DNA of 36,252 nucleotides from an uncultured Lachnospiraceae bacterium (GCA_910586095.1 CAJUHQ010000016.1:1-36252); one strand, 5' to 3'. Shown: positions 24,533 to 33,833, counted from the first letter of the stretch. The notes: a model not told the origin generated them from the sequence alone. Numbers and translations are program-made.

Positions 24533-25735
24533 TTGTATAAGGAGATGAAACTGACAATTGTATCAAATTATATAAATCATCATCAGATTCCGCTATCCAA
24601 TGAATTGTATAAAAAGCTCGCAGAGAACTTTGCCTTTATCCAGACAGAACAGATGGAAAAGGATAGAGTTTTGATGGGATGGGGAAGTGAGCTGGGTGAT
24701 CTTCCATATTTGAGGATTTATGATGAGGATGTCAAAGGATGTCAGCAGCTTATAATGGATAGCGATGTGGTGATTTTTGGCGGTGTGGAAGATGAGCGTT
24801 ATATTAAGCCGCGACTACATGCTGGTAAAATTGTGCTGCGTGCCAGTGAACGCTTGTATCGTGAAGGGCAGTGGAAGTCAATCTCTCCGCGTGGAAGAAG
24901 AAAAAAATATATAGATCATACACAATACGCCAACTCTGAGGTGTACTTGCTGTGTCATGGTGCATATGTGGCATCAGATTTTAATTTGGTACATGCCTAT
25001 CCAAACAAGAAGTATATGTGGGGATATTTTCCAGCGGTATATATGTACGATTTGGAGGAATTATTCAAGAAAAAACAATATGTCAATGACACAGGCACAA
25101 GAGAGATTCGTCTGTTGTGGGCAGGGCGTTTTATGAAGCTTAAACATCCAGAATATGCAATAAAAGTTGCATGGTATCTTGCAAGACACAAAATATCGTT
25201 CCATCTAGATATGGTAGGAGCAGGCGCATTGGAAAGCAAACTTAAAAAACTGACGCAACAATATAAACTAGAAAAATATGTAACTTTTCATGGGTTTCAG
25301 CCTCCGCGGGTAGTGCGCCAATATATGGAGGAAGCAGAGATTTTTTTGTTTACTAGTAATTATTTAGAAGGATGGGGAGCTGTGCTAAATGAGGCTATGA
25401 ATAGTGCCTGTGCAGTCGTTTGTGGTCATGCAATTGGCGCTGTGCCATTTTTATTAAAACATGGAAAGAATGGTATGGTGTATAAGACAGGACATTTTGG
25501 GGAGTTTTGTAAACAAGTGTTATATTTGTGCAGGGAAGAAGAAGTGCGCAAAAAATTGGGACAAGGTGCCTATCAGACTATTGTAGACACATGGAATCCC
25601 ATAGTTGCCGCAGACAGATTGATGCAGTTTTGTACAGGACTGATGGAGAAAAAAATAGTGGTACAGGCAACAGGGCCTTTGAGTATAGCACCTGTGATCG
25701 CACCACGAGAGGGATATCGGTATACTAGAACATGA
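24533..25735 (+). CDS. Family 4 glycosyltransferase
   Basis: GT-B transferase of 400 residues. The C-terminal family 1/4 domain is clear: RLLWAGRFMKLKHPEYAI, LDMVGAGALESKLKKL, KYVTFHGFQPPRVVRQYM, EIFLFTSNYLEGWGAVLNEAMNS with the E-x7-E-type pair, and GHAIGAVPFLL. The N-terminal half holds a short KLTIVSNYINHHQIPLS start typical of acceptor domains. Start is TTG at 24533 (AAGGG 4 bp before), though the ATG at 24545 is also possible. It comes straight after the repeat/hairpin cluster and overlaps the next gene by 4 bp. Confidence 0.88.
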   Translation: MYKEMKLTIVSNYINHHQIPLSNELYKKLAENFAFIQTEQMEKDRVLMGWGSELGDLPYLRIYDEDVKGCQQLIMDSDVVIFGGVEDERYIKPRLHAGKIVLRASERLYREGQWKSISPRGRRKKYIDHTQYANSEVYLLCHGAYVASDFNLVHAYPNKKYMWGYFPAVYMYDLEELFKKKQYVNDTGTREIRLLWAGRFMKLKHPEYAIKVAWYLARHKISFHLDMVGAGALESKLKKLTQQYKLEKYVTFHGFQPPRVVRQYMEEAEIFLFTSNYLEGWGAVLNEAMNSACAVVCGHAIGAVPFLLKHGKNGMVYKTGHFGEFCKQVLYLCREEEVRKKLGQGAYQTIVDTWNPIVAADRLMQFCTGLMEKKIVVQATGPLSIAPVIAPREGYRYTRT

Positions 25736-26856
25736 AACCAGAAAAAACAAAGAGCAGAATATATGTTTGTCACACATTTTATCATGTATATGTGGCAATT
25801 TTAAAAGAAATGAAATGGCAGCGAACGACGCCACAACAGGAGTATCAAAAGGCGGATATTGCATTGAGTTCAATCTCCACGCAGTTTGAGAATCTAAAGG
25901 AACGACTGCAAAAGACAGGAATATTTCAGACAGTGATTGCATTAGATGAAAAGCGCGAGGACTTTTTTCCAGAGCTAGAAAAATATAGACGCAATTATAG
26001 CAATATCCTAAAACATATGATAAATCGTATGATTTTTACGAAAAAGTTAGCTAAATGTGAAATACCTTATATGAAGAAGATTGCGTTTGAATGTTATCGC
26101 GATATCTATGTGTTTTGTGACAGCGATCCTATTGGATATTATCTAAATTACAAGCATTTGTATTACCATGCGGTTGAGGATGGATTAGACTGTCTCAAAA
26201 ACCTAGATGATGCGTATGTGGCAAACCAAGGACACTTTCGGCTAAAAACGTGGTTTTCACGGCACAATTTGATTTTTATTATGAATGGCTGGAGCAAATA
26301 TTGTATTGATATGGAAATCAACGACAGAAGTGTGGTGCCAACAGATTGTCCACGTTTTATAGAAGAGCCGCGAAAACCACTTGAACGAGCGCTTACGATA
26401 GATCAGAAAAAGCAAATGATACAGGCGTTTATCGAGGATGCAGACAAGCTTATGGAGCAGTTAAAACCTGCATATGAAGGGGAAGAGTTTGCCTGTTTTT
26501 TGACAGAGCCGCATCCAGTTGACGTGGAGGCACGCAAGCGCGTATGTTTGGATGTAATAGAGAAGTATTGCAAAGGATACAGAGTGCTGATAAAACCTCA
26601 TCCGCGTGATTTGATTGATTATACACAACTTTGTCCAGATGCAGTGGTACTGCGTGGACGATTTCCGGTGGAAGTACTCAACTTTTTTGAGGGGCTTTCT
26701 ATCAAACGAGCTGTTTCTATTGTCACAACAGCGATGGATAATATGGATTTTGTAGAGGAGAAGTTGAATCTAGGCGCTTCGTTCTGGGATGCCTACGAAG
26801 ATCCGCAAAAACATGCATACAACAAAAAAGCAGGGCTGACAGTGGCTAATCACTAA
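25732..26856 (+). CDS. GT52/polysialyltransferase-like GT-B glycosyltransferase
   Basis: A 374-residue protein that resembles sialyltransferase-type GT-B enzymes (GT52 lipooligosaccharide sialyltransferase or bacterial polysialyltransferase families). Visible are the N-terminal IYVCHTFYHVYVAILKE beta-strand/helix, a central HAVEDGLDCLKNL (the E-D-G pattern of these families), FLTEPHP, and VLIKPHPRD, the K-x-HP nucleotide-binding motif, followed by FEGLSIKRAVSIVTTAM. Its start overlaps the previous stop by 4 bp (ATGA). The donor could be a nonulosonic acid, as pseB-pseC lie downstream, but this is inference; other sugars are possible. Confidence 0.7.
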   Translation: MKPEKTKSRIYVCHTFYHVYVAILKEMKWQRTTPQQEYQKADIALSSISTQFENLKERLQKTGIFQTVIALDEKREDFFPELEKYRRNYSNILKHMINRMIFTKKLAKCEIPYMKKIAFECYRDIYVFCDSDPIGYYLNYKHLYYHAVEDGLDCLKNLDDAYVANQGHFRLKTWFSRHNLIFIMNGWSKYCIDMEINDRSVVPTDCPRFIEEPRKPLERALTIDQKKQMIQAFIEDADKLMEQLKPAYEGEEFACFLTEPHPVDVEARKRVCLDVIEKYCKGYRVLIKPHPRDLIDYTQLCPDAVVLRGRFPVEVLNFFEGLSIKRAVSIVTTAMDNMDFVEEKLNLGASFWDAYEDPQKHAYNKKAGLTVANH

Positions 26857-26889
26857 GTCTTTGTAGGTGTGGAAGGGCATGGTAGCAAA

Positions 26890-28632
26890 ATGTTGAAAAT
26901 AATAAAAAAAATAAATAGATTGATGGACAAAAAACAAAAGAGTGCTATGGCGCGGCTTCTTGTTATGATGGTGGTGTCAGCAGGATTGGAGACAGGAGCG
27001 GTTATGATGGTGATGGCAGTGGTGCAGTTAGTCGTTGATCCTGTGACGCTAGCGCAAGGGGAAACCTATCACAAGATTTGTGCACTGTTGCATATACAAA
27101 GTACTGTTCAGTTTTCTGTGCTTGCGATTCTTTTTCTAATTGGGTTGTATATTGCAAAAAATAGTTTTCAGTTTGTTCTACAGAGAAATTTGTATAGATT
27201 TGTGTATCACAATCAGTTTCAAACTGCGTCAGATCTGATGAAAAATTTTGTTCGACGGGAGTATGAATATTATCTCAATGCAGAGACTTCTGTGATACAG
27301 CGAAGTATTACTTCGGACGTGAGCGGTATGTACGCGCTCATTATGTCAGTGCTACAAATTGCCTCAGAAGTAATTGTAGCTGTTTTTCTGGTGATTGCGC
27401 TCGCTATTCAGGACCCTGTTATGACAATAGTAATCGCGATTCTTTTGGTGGTGACGCTTGGGGTAATCAAGAAGATTGTAAAACCAATTATGAATCGCTC
27501 AGGCAAAGAGAATCAGGATTATGGGGCTTCAATGTTTGCGTGGATTTCTCAGACGATACAAGGGATCAAGGAAATTAAAGTAGCAGGCAGAGAACAGTAT
27601 TTTATAGGAGAGTACGCCAAGGTAGGCGCAGGCTATGTCAATGCGATGGAGCGTTTTAGTCTCTTTAATAACACACCAAAACTTTTGATCGAGACTGTAT
27701 GTATTATGGGACTTTTAGGCTATATTATGGTGTTGATTGTGCTAGGAGCAGATGTGTCAGGGATGGTGTCTTTGTTTGCTGCCTTTGGGATCGCGGCCAT
27801 GCGGTTGTTGCCTGCGGCGAGTCGCATCAATAATCAGATGACGAGTATGGCATTTAATGAGCCGTTTTTTTTCAATGTAAGTGATAATTTGGTGCAGGAG
27901 ACGGATGAGGCTCATACAGATATTTCATATGCAGTGGTTGCAAAAGAGAAACTTCCTGTGACAAAAGAGATTCAGCTTTTGGATCTCACATATCATTATC
28001 CCAATTCCGACAAGCTTATTTTTAATCATGCATCTGTGACATTTCCCATTGGAAAATCGATAGGGATTGTAGGGACAAGTGGAGCAGGTAAGACCACAAT
28101 TATTGATATTTTGTTAGGTCTTTTAAAGCTTCAGGGTGGAAGTGTTTTGGCTGATGGTGTAAATATACAGGAACATTATAGAGAGTGGCTTGCCAATGTA
28201 GGATATATTCCACAAATGATTTTTTTGTTGGATTCAGATATCCGAAAAAACGTGGCGTTTGGGGTTCCAGAAGAGGAGATTGACGAAGAGAAACTTTGGT
28301 ATGCGCTAAAAGAAGCACAGTTAGATGAGTTTGTAAAAACATTGCCAGAAGGTGTATATACGGGAATAGGAGAGCGCGGTATCCGTCTGTCAGGAGGGCA
28401 GCGGCAAAGAATCGGCATTGCGCGGGCACTCTATAACGATCCAGAAGTGCTTATATTAGATGAAGCGACTTCTGCGTTGGACAATGATACAGAGGCTGCA
28501 ATTATGGAATCAATCAACAGCCTTCATGGAAAAAAGACATTGATTATCATTGCACATCGTCTTCAAACAATTGAAAAGTGTGATATGGTATTTCGCGTAG
28601 GACAGGGGAGCATACAAAGAGAGTGCACTTGA
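26890..28632 (+). CDS. ABC transporter with fused membrane and ATPase domains (PglK/MsbA-type flippase)
   Basis: Half-transporter of about 580 residues with an N-terminal six-helix membrane domain and C-terminal ATPase. ATPase motifs: Walker A GTSGAGKTT at 395-403, Q-loop IPQMIF, signature RLSGGQRQRIGIARAL at about 499-514, Walker B VLILDEATSALD, and the switch histidine in IIAHRLQ. It is likely to flip a lipid-linked oligosaccharide outward, as PglK does, since no Wzx is present. An open frame extends to GTG at 26869; I prefer ATG 26890, 12 bp after GAAGGG, but the start is uncertain. It overlaps the upstream frame of the next gene, not its likely start. Confidence 0.9.
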   Translation: MLKIIKKINRLMDKKQKSAMARLLVMMVVSAGLETGAVMMVMAVVQLVVDPVTLAQGETYHKICALLHIQSTVQFSVLAILFLIGLYIAKNSFQFVLQRNLYRFVYHNQFQTASDLMKNFVRREYEYYLNAETSVIQRSITSDVSGMYALIMSVLQIASEVIVAVFLVIALAIQDPVMTIVIAILLVVTLGVIKKIVKPIMNRSGKENQDYGASMFAWISQTIQGIKEIKVAGREQYFIGEYAKVGAGYVNAMERFSLFNNTPKLLIETVCIMGLLGYIMVLIVLGADVSGMVSLFAAFGIAAMRLLPAASRINNQMTSMAFNEPFFFNVSDNLVQETDEAHTDISYAVVAKEKLPVTKEIQLLDLTYHYPNSDKLIFNHASVTFPIGKSIGIVGTSGAGKTTIIDILLGLLKLQGGSVLADGVNIQEHYREWLANVGYIPQMIFLLDSDIRKNVAFGVPEEEIDEEKLWYALKEAQLDEFVKTLPEGVYTGIGERGIRLSGGQRQRIGIARALYNDPEVLILDEATSALDNDTEAAIMESINSLHGKKTLIIIAHRLQTIEKCDMVFRVGQGSIQRECT

Positions 28633-28685
28633 AAGAGCGTTGCTTTCAACAATGGAATGTGCAATGCACGCAAGGAGGTATAAGA

Positions 28686-29705
28686 ATGAAGCTTAGTATA
28701 GTGGTGCCTGTCTATAACATGGCGGCAGATAATAAGCTGCGTTTTTGTCTGGATTCCTTGGTGAATCAGACGATTGCTGACTATGAGATTATAGCGGTTG
28801 ATGATGCCTCTACGGATGAATCATTTGCAATTTTAAAAGAGTATGAATCAAATTATCCGTGGAAATTTAAGGCAATACAATCTTATGAGAATGTCAAACA
28901 AGGCGGTGCGCGCAATAAGGGGATTGCGCTGGCACGCGGTGAATGGATTGGGTTTGTGGATTCGGATGACTGGGTGGCGCCGCAGATGTATGAAAAATTA
29001 ATTAGAAAGGCACAGCAGACAGGAGCGGACGTTGTGGGGTGTGATTACTGTGCTGTCACAGAACAGACCATGCAGGTTGGGACATTGTTACCTGGAAATA
29101 CGATAGATCAGACAGGGATTTTAGACAGTGAGCGATATAAAAAGTTGGTTATGAATCCAGGTAGTATGGTGATAAAAATTTATTTAAAAGCAGTGATTGA
29201 TGAGAATCAATTGCGCTTCCCAGAAAGAACATTTTATGAGGACAACTGCGCCTCTCCTATCTGGATGCTTCATTTTACACATTTTGAAAAAGTGGAGGAA
29301 CCACTGTATTATTATTATCAACACGATGCATCTACAGTACACAACATTAGTACACAAAAATGTGAGGCAAGACTTCTGATGGGAAAGCAATTGCTTGAGG
29401 AAGCGCGCAGATATGGGTTTTACAAGCTATATCGGTTTGAGTTTGAGTTTGCCTTTGCAAAGCTCTATTACATGAATACATTGTATACGTATATGTTAGG
29501 AGTGAAACATCCTAAACGAAAGTTTCTACAAAATCTTGCAAAAGGAGCTTGTGAAGAAGTTCCAGATTTTTGGGAAAATCCATATTATCTAAAGGAGTAT
29601 GATGAGGAACAAAAGAAGATGGCGGCACTCAATATTAAGTCATCAGGGATGTTTTTGATCTATTTTAAATTGCTATATATGTATCGCAAACTGAGGAAAA
29701 GATAA
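28686..29705 (+). CDS. Family 2 glycosyltransferase
   Basis: GT-A transferase of 339 residues with KLSIVVPVYNMAADNKLRFC, IAVDDASTDES, NVKQGGARNKGIALARGEW and the metal-binding FVDSDDWVAPQMYEKL. The ERTFYEDNCASPIW stretch (the ED region) and the C-terminal basic/aromatic tail fit wall-polysaccharide transferases. The frame is open to 28623, but AAGGAGG at 28672-28678 is 7 bp before the ATG at 28686, which is clearly the start. It comes after the ABC exporter and precedes the methyltransferase. Confidence 0.92.
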   Translation: MKLSIVVPVYNMAADNKLRFCLDSLVNQTIADYEIIAVDDASTDESFAILKEYESNYPWKFKAIQSYENVKQGGARNKGIALARGEWIGFVDSDDWVAPQMYEKLIRKAQQTGADVVGCDYCAVTEQTMQVGTLLPGNTIDQTGILDSERYKKLVMNPGSMVIKIYLKAVIDENQLRFPERTFYEDNCASPIWMLHFTHFEKVEEPLYYYYQHDASTVHNISTQKCEARLLMGKQLLEEARRYGFYKLYRFEFEFAFAKLYYMNTLYTYMLGVKHPKRKFLQNLAKGACEEVPDFWENPYYLKEYDEEQKKMAALNIKSSGMFLIYFKLLYMYRKLRKR

Positions 29706-29729
29706 GAACCAAGAATGAGGAGGGAACAA

Positions 29730-30512
29730 ATGGGAATCAAACATAAGTTATTTTATGGAACAATGGCACTTCATCAGTGGGTTGCAAAGCGTCAAGGTGG
29801 ATCGATACAATTTATTCCAGATTATCTAAAAAATTGTATTGCAACGCAACCGATGGCCTATGATGCGGTTGGAACGACACAGAGAGAAAACTTTTATGGA
29901 CAGTATGATTATGTTCGGTATAGGACAATTGAGCTGCTTGCCAGTGAAATTTATCAACATCAAGTAGAAGGTGAAATTGCGGAAGCGGGCGTGGACTGTG
30001 GAGAGTGTTCTTGGGTCATCAATGCTGCATTTCCAGACAGAAAAATGTATCTGTATGATACTTTTACTGGTTTTGACCAGCGTGACGTCGAGATTGAAAA
30101 ACAGAATCGCTATACTACCAAAAGTTTTTTTGAAAATTCCAATTATTTTAAGCGTGAGCGTTTTCAGTCATCAGAAGAACAGATGGAGTTTGTCAAAAAA
30201 AGGTTGCAACATCCAGAGAATGTGAGTTTTAGGAAAGGATATTTTCCAGAGACTGCCAAGGGAGAAAAGGATAATCGATTTGCGTTTGTCTCTCTGGATA
30301 TGGATTTGTATCAACCCATTCGAAAGGGAATAGAGTTTTTTTATCCACGTTTGAATAAAGGTGGATTTATGATGATACATGACTATAATCATCGTGAGTT
30401 TTTGGGAATCAAGAAAGCTGTTGCAGAGTGTGAGGAGCTTTTTGGACCACTTGCAACCGTTCCAATACCAGACCAAGGAGGAACGGTGGTTATAGCAAAA
30501 GTAACAGAATAA
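29730..30512 (+). CDS. TylF/MycF-type SAM-dependent O-methyltransferase
   Basis: About 260 residues of the macrocin-O-methyltransferase (TylF, PF05711) family, which methylates sugar hydroxyls. Motifs in order: EIAEAGVDCGECSWVINAAF (SAM-binding motif I region), FPDRKMYLYDTFTGFD, the FRKGYFPET stretch, and VSLDMDLYQPIRKGIEFFYPRLNKGGFMMIHDYN with the metal-binding aspartates. The frame opens at 29715, but GAGGAGGG at 29717-29724 places the start at ATG 29730. It suggests an O-methylated sugar in the polymer, or a capped end. Confidence 0.9.
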   Translation: MGIKHKLFYGTMALHQWVAKRQGGSIQFIPDYLKNCIATQPMAYDAVGTTQRENFYGQYDYVRYRTIELLASEIYQHQVEGEIAEAGVDCGECSWVINAAFPDRKMYLYDTFTGFDQRDVEIEKQNRYTTKSFFENSNYFKRERFQSSEEQMEFVKKRLQHPENVSFRKGYFPETAKGEKDNRFAFVSLDMDLYQPIRKGIEFFYPRLNKGGFMMIHDYNHREFLGIKKAVAECEELFGPLATVPIPDQGGTVVIAKVTE

Positions 30513-30611
30513 TAAACCGATATCGCAGTGGTTTATTGACTGTTGTATGGGTGAAGGAACCATTTGTCTTGTTGTAACTGTTAAGATATGAGAGAGTAGG
30601 AAAGGGACTAT

Positions 30612-32102
30612 ATGCAGTTTACATCTTTTGCATTTGCAGTATTTTTTCCAGCAGTAGTACTTTTATTTTATATTTTGCCAAAAAAACTAAGACAGCCGTG
30701 GCTTTTGCTAGCAAGTTATTTTTTTTATATGGGCTGGAATGTGCAGTATGTGGTATTGATTTTGATTTCTACATTGGTCACGTACTTATGTGCGATTGGG
30801 ATAGAACAAGTTGGTAGACACAGTCATAAAAGGCGGCTTGTATTGCTGATTATCACCATTGTTATTAATTTGGGAATTCTATTCTTTTTTAAATACATTA
30901 CCTTTTTTCAGGACACCATTGCGGCGATTGTCTCATTGTTTGGCATGAAAATGGGAAAAACCAGAATTGATTTGTTGTTGCCAGTAGGAATATCATTCTA
31001 TACTTTTCAGACACTCGGCTATACGATTGATGTATACAGATCAGATGTTCGCGCAGAAAGAAATTTTATAACATATGCGCTGTTCGTATCATTTTTCCCG
31101 CAGCTAGTGGCGGGACCTATCGAGCGGGCTAGTCATCTCATTGGTCAGATCAAAAGGATAGAACAAGAGGCAATGTGGGATTTTGACAAGGTGACAAAGG
31201 GACTTCTCATGATGCTATGGGGCTTTTTTATGAAAATGGTCATAGCGGACAGAGCGGCAATGTTAGTCGATGAGGTTTTTGATTCTTATTATATGATGGG
31301 GGGCGTGGCGCTTTTTATAGCCTGTATATTGTTTGCTATACAGTTATATTGTGACTTTGCAAGCTATTCGTCGATTGCGATTGGGGCAGCAGGAGTATTA
31401 GGGATAGAATTGATGGCAAACTTTAGGGCTCCATTTTTTTCGCGAAGTATACGAGATTTATGGAGGCGGTGGCACGTGTCTCTCAGTTCCTGGTTTCGGG
31501 ACTATTTGTACATACCTCTAGGCGGAAGTAGAGGTTCTGCGGTGAGGACATATTGTAACAATATGGTGACTTTTATAGTGAGTGGTCTGTGGCATGGCGC
31601 TAGTTGGCATTTTGTAGTGTGGGGCATGATACAGGGATTGTATATTGTCATTGGGGATATTCTTGATCCTGTTAAGGAACGAGTTCATGTTCTTTTTAGG
31701 ATGAGGACAAACACTTCTGGCTATCGGTTGCTTCAGGGAGTGTGTACTTTTCTTTTGTTTGTGCTGTCTATGGTGTTTTTTAGAGCCGAGACAGTCACAG
31801 ATGCACTTTATTATATCCAGAGAATGTTTACAAAGTTTGATGTGTGGTCTTTTTTTGACGGTTCGATATATTATTTGGGGCTTGATCGCCAGGAACTAGC
31901 AGTACTATGCCTTGGTATTTTGATTCTGTTGATTGTGGACGCACACTATGCCCGAAAGCGTGCATTTTTTGATACATTTGTCAAAGAACAGTGCTTGGCA
32001 ATACAATATGTAGTGGTTGCAGTGTTGCTTGTGATGGTAGTGGTGTTTGGCGTGTATGGAACAGGATATGATGCGACGCAGTTTATATATTTTCAGTTTT
32101 AG
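30612..32102 (+). CDS. MBOAT-family membrane O-acyltransferase (AlgI/DltB-like)
   Basis: Integral membrane acyltransferase of 496 residues with about ten helices. Motifs: LLPVGISFYTFQTLGYTIDVY, FVSFFPQLVAGPIERA, SIRDLWRRWHVSLSSWFRDY, LYIPLGGSRG, and the catalytic-site GLWHGASWHFVVWG with His328. This matches AlgI-type polysaccharide O-acetylases. Acyl groups, usually acetyl, are passed across the membrane to a partner protein, here probably the next gene. A 99-bp gap precedes it, containing a short AAACC / GGTTT hairpin and no strong promoter. Confidence 0.93.
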   Translation: MQFTSFAFAVFFPAVVLLFYILPKKLRQPWLLLASYFFYMGWNVQYVVLILISTLVTYLCAIGIEQVGRHSHKRRLVLLIITIVINLGILFFFKYITFFQDTIAAIVSLFGMKMGKTRIDLLLPVGISFYTFQTLGYTIDVYRSDVRAERNFITYALFVSFFPQLVAGPIERASHLIGQIKRIEQEAMWDFDKVTKGLLMMLWGFFMKMVIADRAAMLVDEVFDSYYMMGGVALFIACILFAIQLYCDFASYSSIAIGAAGVLGIELMANFRAPFFSRSIRDLWRRWHVSLSSWFRDYLYIPLGGSRGSAVRTYCNNMVTFIVSGLWHGASWHFVVWGMIQGLYIVIGDILDPVKERVHVLFRMRTNTSGYRLLQGVCTFLLFVLSMVFFRAETVTDALYYIQRMFTKFDVWSFFDGSIYYLGLDRQELAVLCLGILILLIVDAHYARKRAFFDTFVKEQCLAIQYVVVAVLLVMVVVFGVYGTGYDATQFIYFQF

Positions 32103-32180
32103 AGTACTAAATCTCTCGTCAGTTTAAAGATGTGATGGTAGTGATGACAAAGTAAGAGGTGAAAAAGCCAATAGTTCTTA

Positions 32181-32186
32181 TATAAT
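32181..32186 (+). promoter_or_regulatory. Possible -10 element before the SGNH gene
   Basis: A perfect TATAAT lies 32 bp before the ATG at 32219. The -35 position (about 32158-32163, GGTGAA) is weak. It may give a secondary promoter for the acylation partner gene, but the MBOAT and SGNH genes may equally be cotranscribed. Confidence 0.35.
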
Positions 32187-32218
32187 GAATTTGTAGAGGG
32201 TGTATTGGGAGGGCTGTA

Positions 32219-33580
32219 ATGGTAAAGAAAAACAATAGACTTCGAATAATGTACATTGTGATTTTTTTTCTATTTATTTTTTGGGTTCTCTCTGTTGTGG
32301 ACAAGATTGTTCGCGCGAAATTTATTGAGGATTCCACGACCATTGTCAACGGTTTTTACGCGGAGAAAAAAAATGATATTGATTTGATTGTGATTGGTAG
32401 CAGTCATAGTTTTTGTACGATTGATCCTATTGTATTATACGAAAAGTATGGGATAGCAGCTTATGATTTTGGCAGTTCATCGCAGCCAATGAATATATCA
32501 GCACTTTATTTAAAGGAAGCATTGAAGTGGCAGCAGCCTAAGGTAGTGGCGCTCGAGGTGAATATGATAGTGGGAGGCAGTATTCACGAAAAAAATGAGG
32601 CGGCATTTCGGTGGGGATATACAGACATTCCACTCTCTATAGATAAGCTCGCATGTATGTATCAGTCTCTAGGAACTGTAGATGAAGAATATTTTTCTTA
32701 TGTTTTCCCTATTTTTTGGTATCATAGTCGCTGGAAAGAGTTGAGCAAGGTAGATTATACTTATTTTTGGGAGGATCAGACAAATCATACAAAAGGATAT
32801 TTGCAAACACAGTCTGTGACAGAAACAGCGGTGAGTTTAGGTGATTATAGCATTGATGGGGTGGCATGGATTGAGGAGGATAGTATCGCATATTTGGATG
32901 AGATGATCGAGATATGCCGTAAACATGGAGTAGAGTTATTACTCTTTAAATCACCGCGTGAGGATTGGCACGCGTATGAGACAGAGGCAATTAGAGAGCT
33001 TGCAAACGAAAGAAATCTACAATTTTTGGACTATAATGAACTTTATCACAATGGAGAGATTATACTTGACACAACGGCAGATTTTCGTGACGGTCAACAT
33101 TTGAATGATTTTGGCTCCGCAAAAGTAACAGTGCATTTTGGTTCATATATAGACGAACTGTATGATCTTCCAGACAGAAGAGAAGATACAACTCAAAATT
33201 CATGGGATCAGGCATGTCTGTACAAGCAGCACAAAGGATGGCAGGATTATATGGGGGCAGCCAATGCACATGATTGTCTAGAGTTACTTCAAAATGATAA
33301 CAATTATATTATTATGGTGACAGAAAATGCTTCTAAAGGCAGCAATCAGCCTGAACAGTGGATATATAAAGACGGGAAGGTGATCTTTCACAAAGTCTGG
33401 GAGGATGATGGAAGAGTATATATGAATATTGAGGAAAGTACAGTAGTTTTACAGCGCAAAGGAGCAGGATATCATGTACAGATTGATGCGACAGAGTATT
33501 ATCAGATGGGAAAGCGTTGGAACATTATCGTGTATGATAAGGTGACACAGGAGGTTACTGCATTGACATTTGAACAGTGA
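32219..33580 (+). CDS. SGNH-hydrolase-like (AlgJ/AlgX-type) exported acyl-transfer partner
   Basis: A 453-residue protein with a basic N-terminus and a membrane anchor (MYIVIFFLFIFWVLSVVDKI). The outer part has an SGNH-type catalytic frame: VIGSSHSF at 58-65 (nucleophile serine), an AAYDFGSSSQPMNISALYL stretch, and DGQHLNDFGS at 291-300 with the Asp/His pair. MBOAT-SGNH pairs (AlgI with AlgJ/AlgX, DltB with DltD, PatA/B) O-acetylate polysaccharides outside the cell. A GGGAGGG site is 5 bp before the ATG. The last ~130 residues form an additional C-terminal domain that I cannot assign. Confidence 0.85.
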   Translation: MVKKNNRLRIMYIVIFFLFIFWVLSVVDKIVRAKFIEDSTTIVNGFYAEKKNDIDLIVIGSSHSFCTIDPIVLYEKYGIAAYDFGSSSQPMNISALYLKEALKWQQPKVVALEVNMIVGGSIHEKNEAAFRWGYTDIPLSIDKLACMYQSLGTVDEEYFSYVFPIFWYHSRWKELSKVDYTYFWEDQTNHTKGYLQTQSVTETAVSLGDYSIDGVAWIEEDSIAYLDEMIEICRKHGVELLLFKSPREDWHAYETEAIRELANERNLQFLDYNELYHNGEIILDTTADFRDGQHLNDFGSAKVTVHFGSYIDELYDLPDRREDTTQNSWDQACLYKQHKGWQDYMGAANAHDCLELLQNDNNYIIMVTENASKGSNQPEQWIYKDGKVIFHKVWEDDGRVYMNIEESTVVLQRKGAGYHVQIDATEYYQMGKRWNIIVYDKVTQEVTALTFEQ

Positions 33581-33804
33581 TTGCTGACATTAAAAAGAAA
33601 AACTTTGTCATACTTGTAAGGGAGTTTGGCTCTGACAAATGGCCCGTGATGTCGGATAATTTTTGAAAATATTCAAATACTAGTAATAAGACAGGATTTG
33701 TTACGGTTTGCTTTTTATAAAAATAGTAAAATTTATGTGCAAAGATGCTTAGATCGTAGCATTTTGTGCGCATAAATATTGCGATTAAAGACAATGGAGT
33801 TATT
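33581..33804 (+). other. Non-coding region with a large imperfect hairpin
   Basis: Part of a 369-bp gap between the acylation gene and pseB. It contains TTTGTCA / TGACAAA arms (33604-33610 and 33633-33639), a small TTGAA-AATA-TTCAA hairpin near 33663, and a large imperfect inverted repeat with arms 33731-33749 and 33758-33777 (outer ATTTATG / CATAAAT, inner ATGCT / AGCAT). No stem is followed by T residues. I see no gene here. Confidence 0.6.
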
Positions 33805-33833
33805 TTGACGTTTGATACAGAGTATGGTAAAAT
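33805..33833 (+). promoter_or_regulatory. Extended -10 promoter for pseB-pseC
   Basis: TTGACG (33805-33810) and TAAAAT (33828-33833) are separated by 17 bp, and TG at 33825-33826 gives the extended -10 form TGGTAAAAT. This is the best promoter-like sequence I see in the window. The leader to pseB is about 110 bp and includes a GATGGT / ACCATC hairpin near 33880-33897. Confidence 0.75.

Noticed and set aside
25732..26856. Considered as a CDP-glycerol glycerophosphotransferase
   Set aside because: The K-x-HP motif is shared, but the N-terminal region and the EDGLD pattern fit the sialyltransferase-type GT-B families better.
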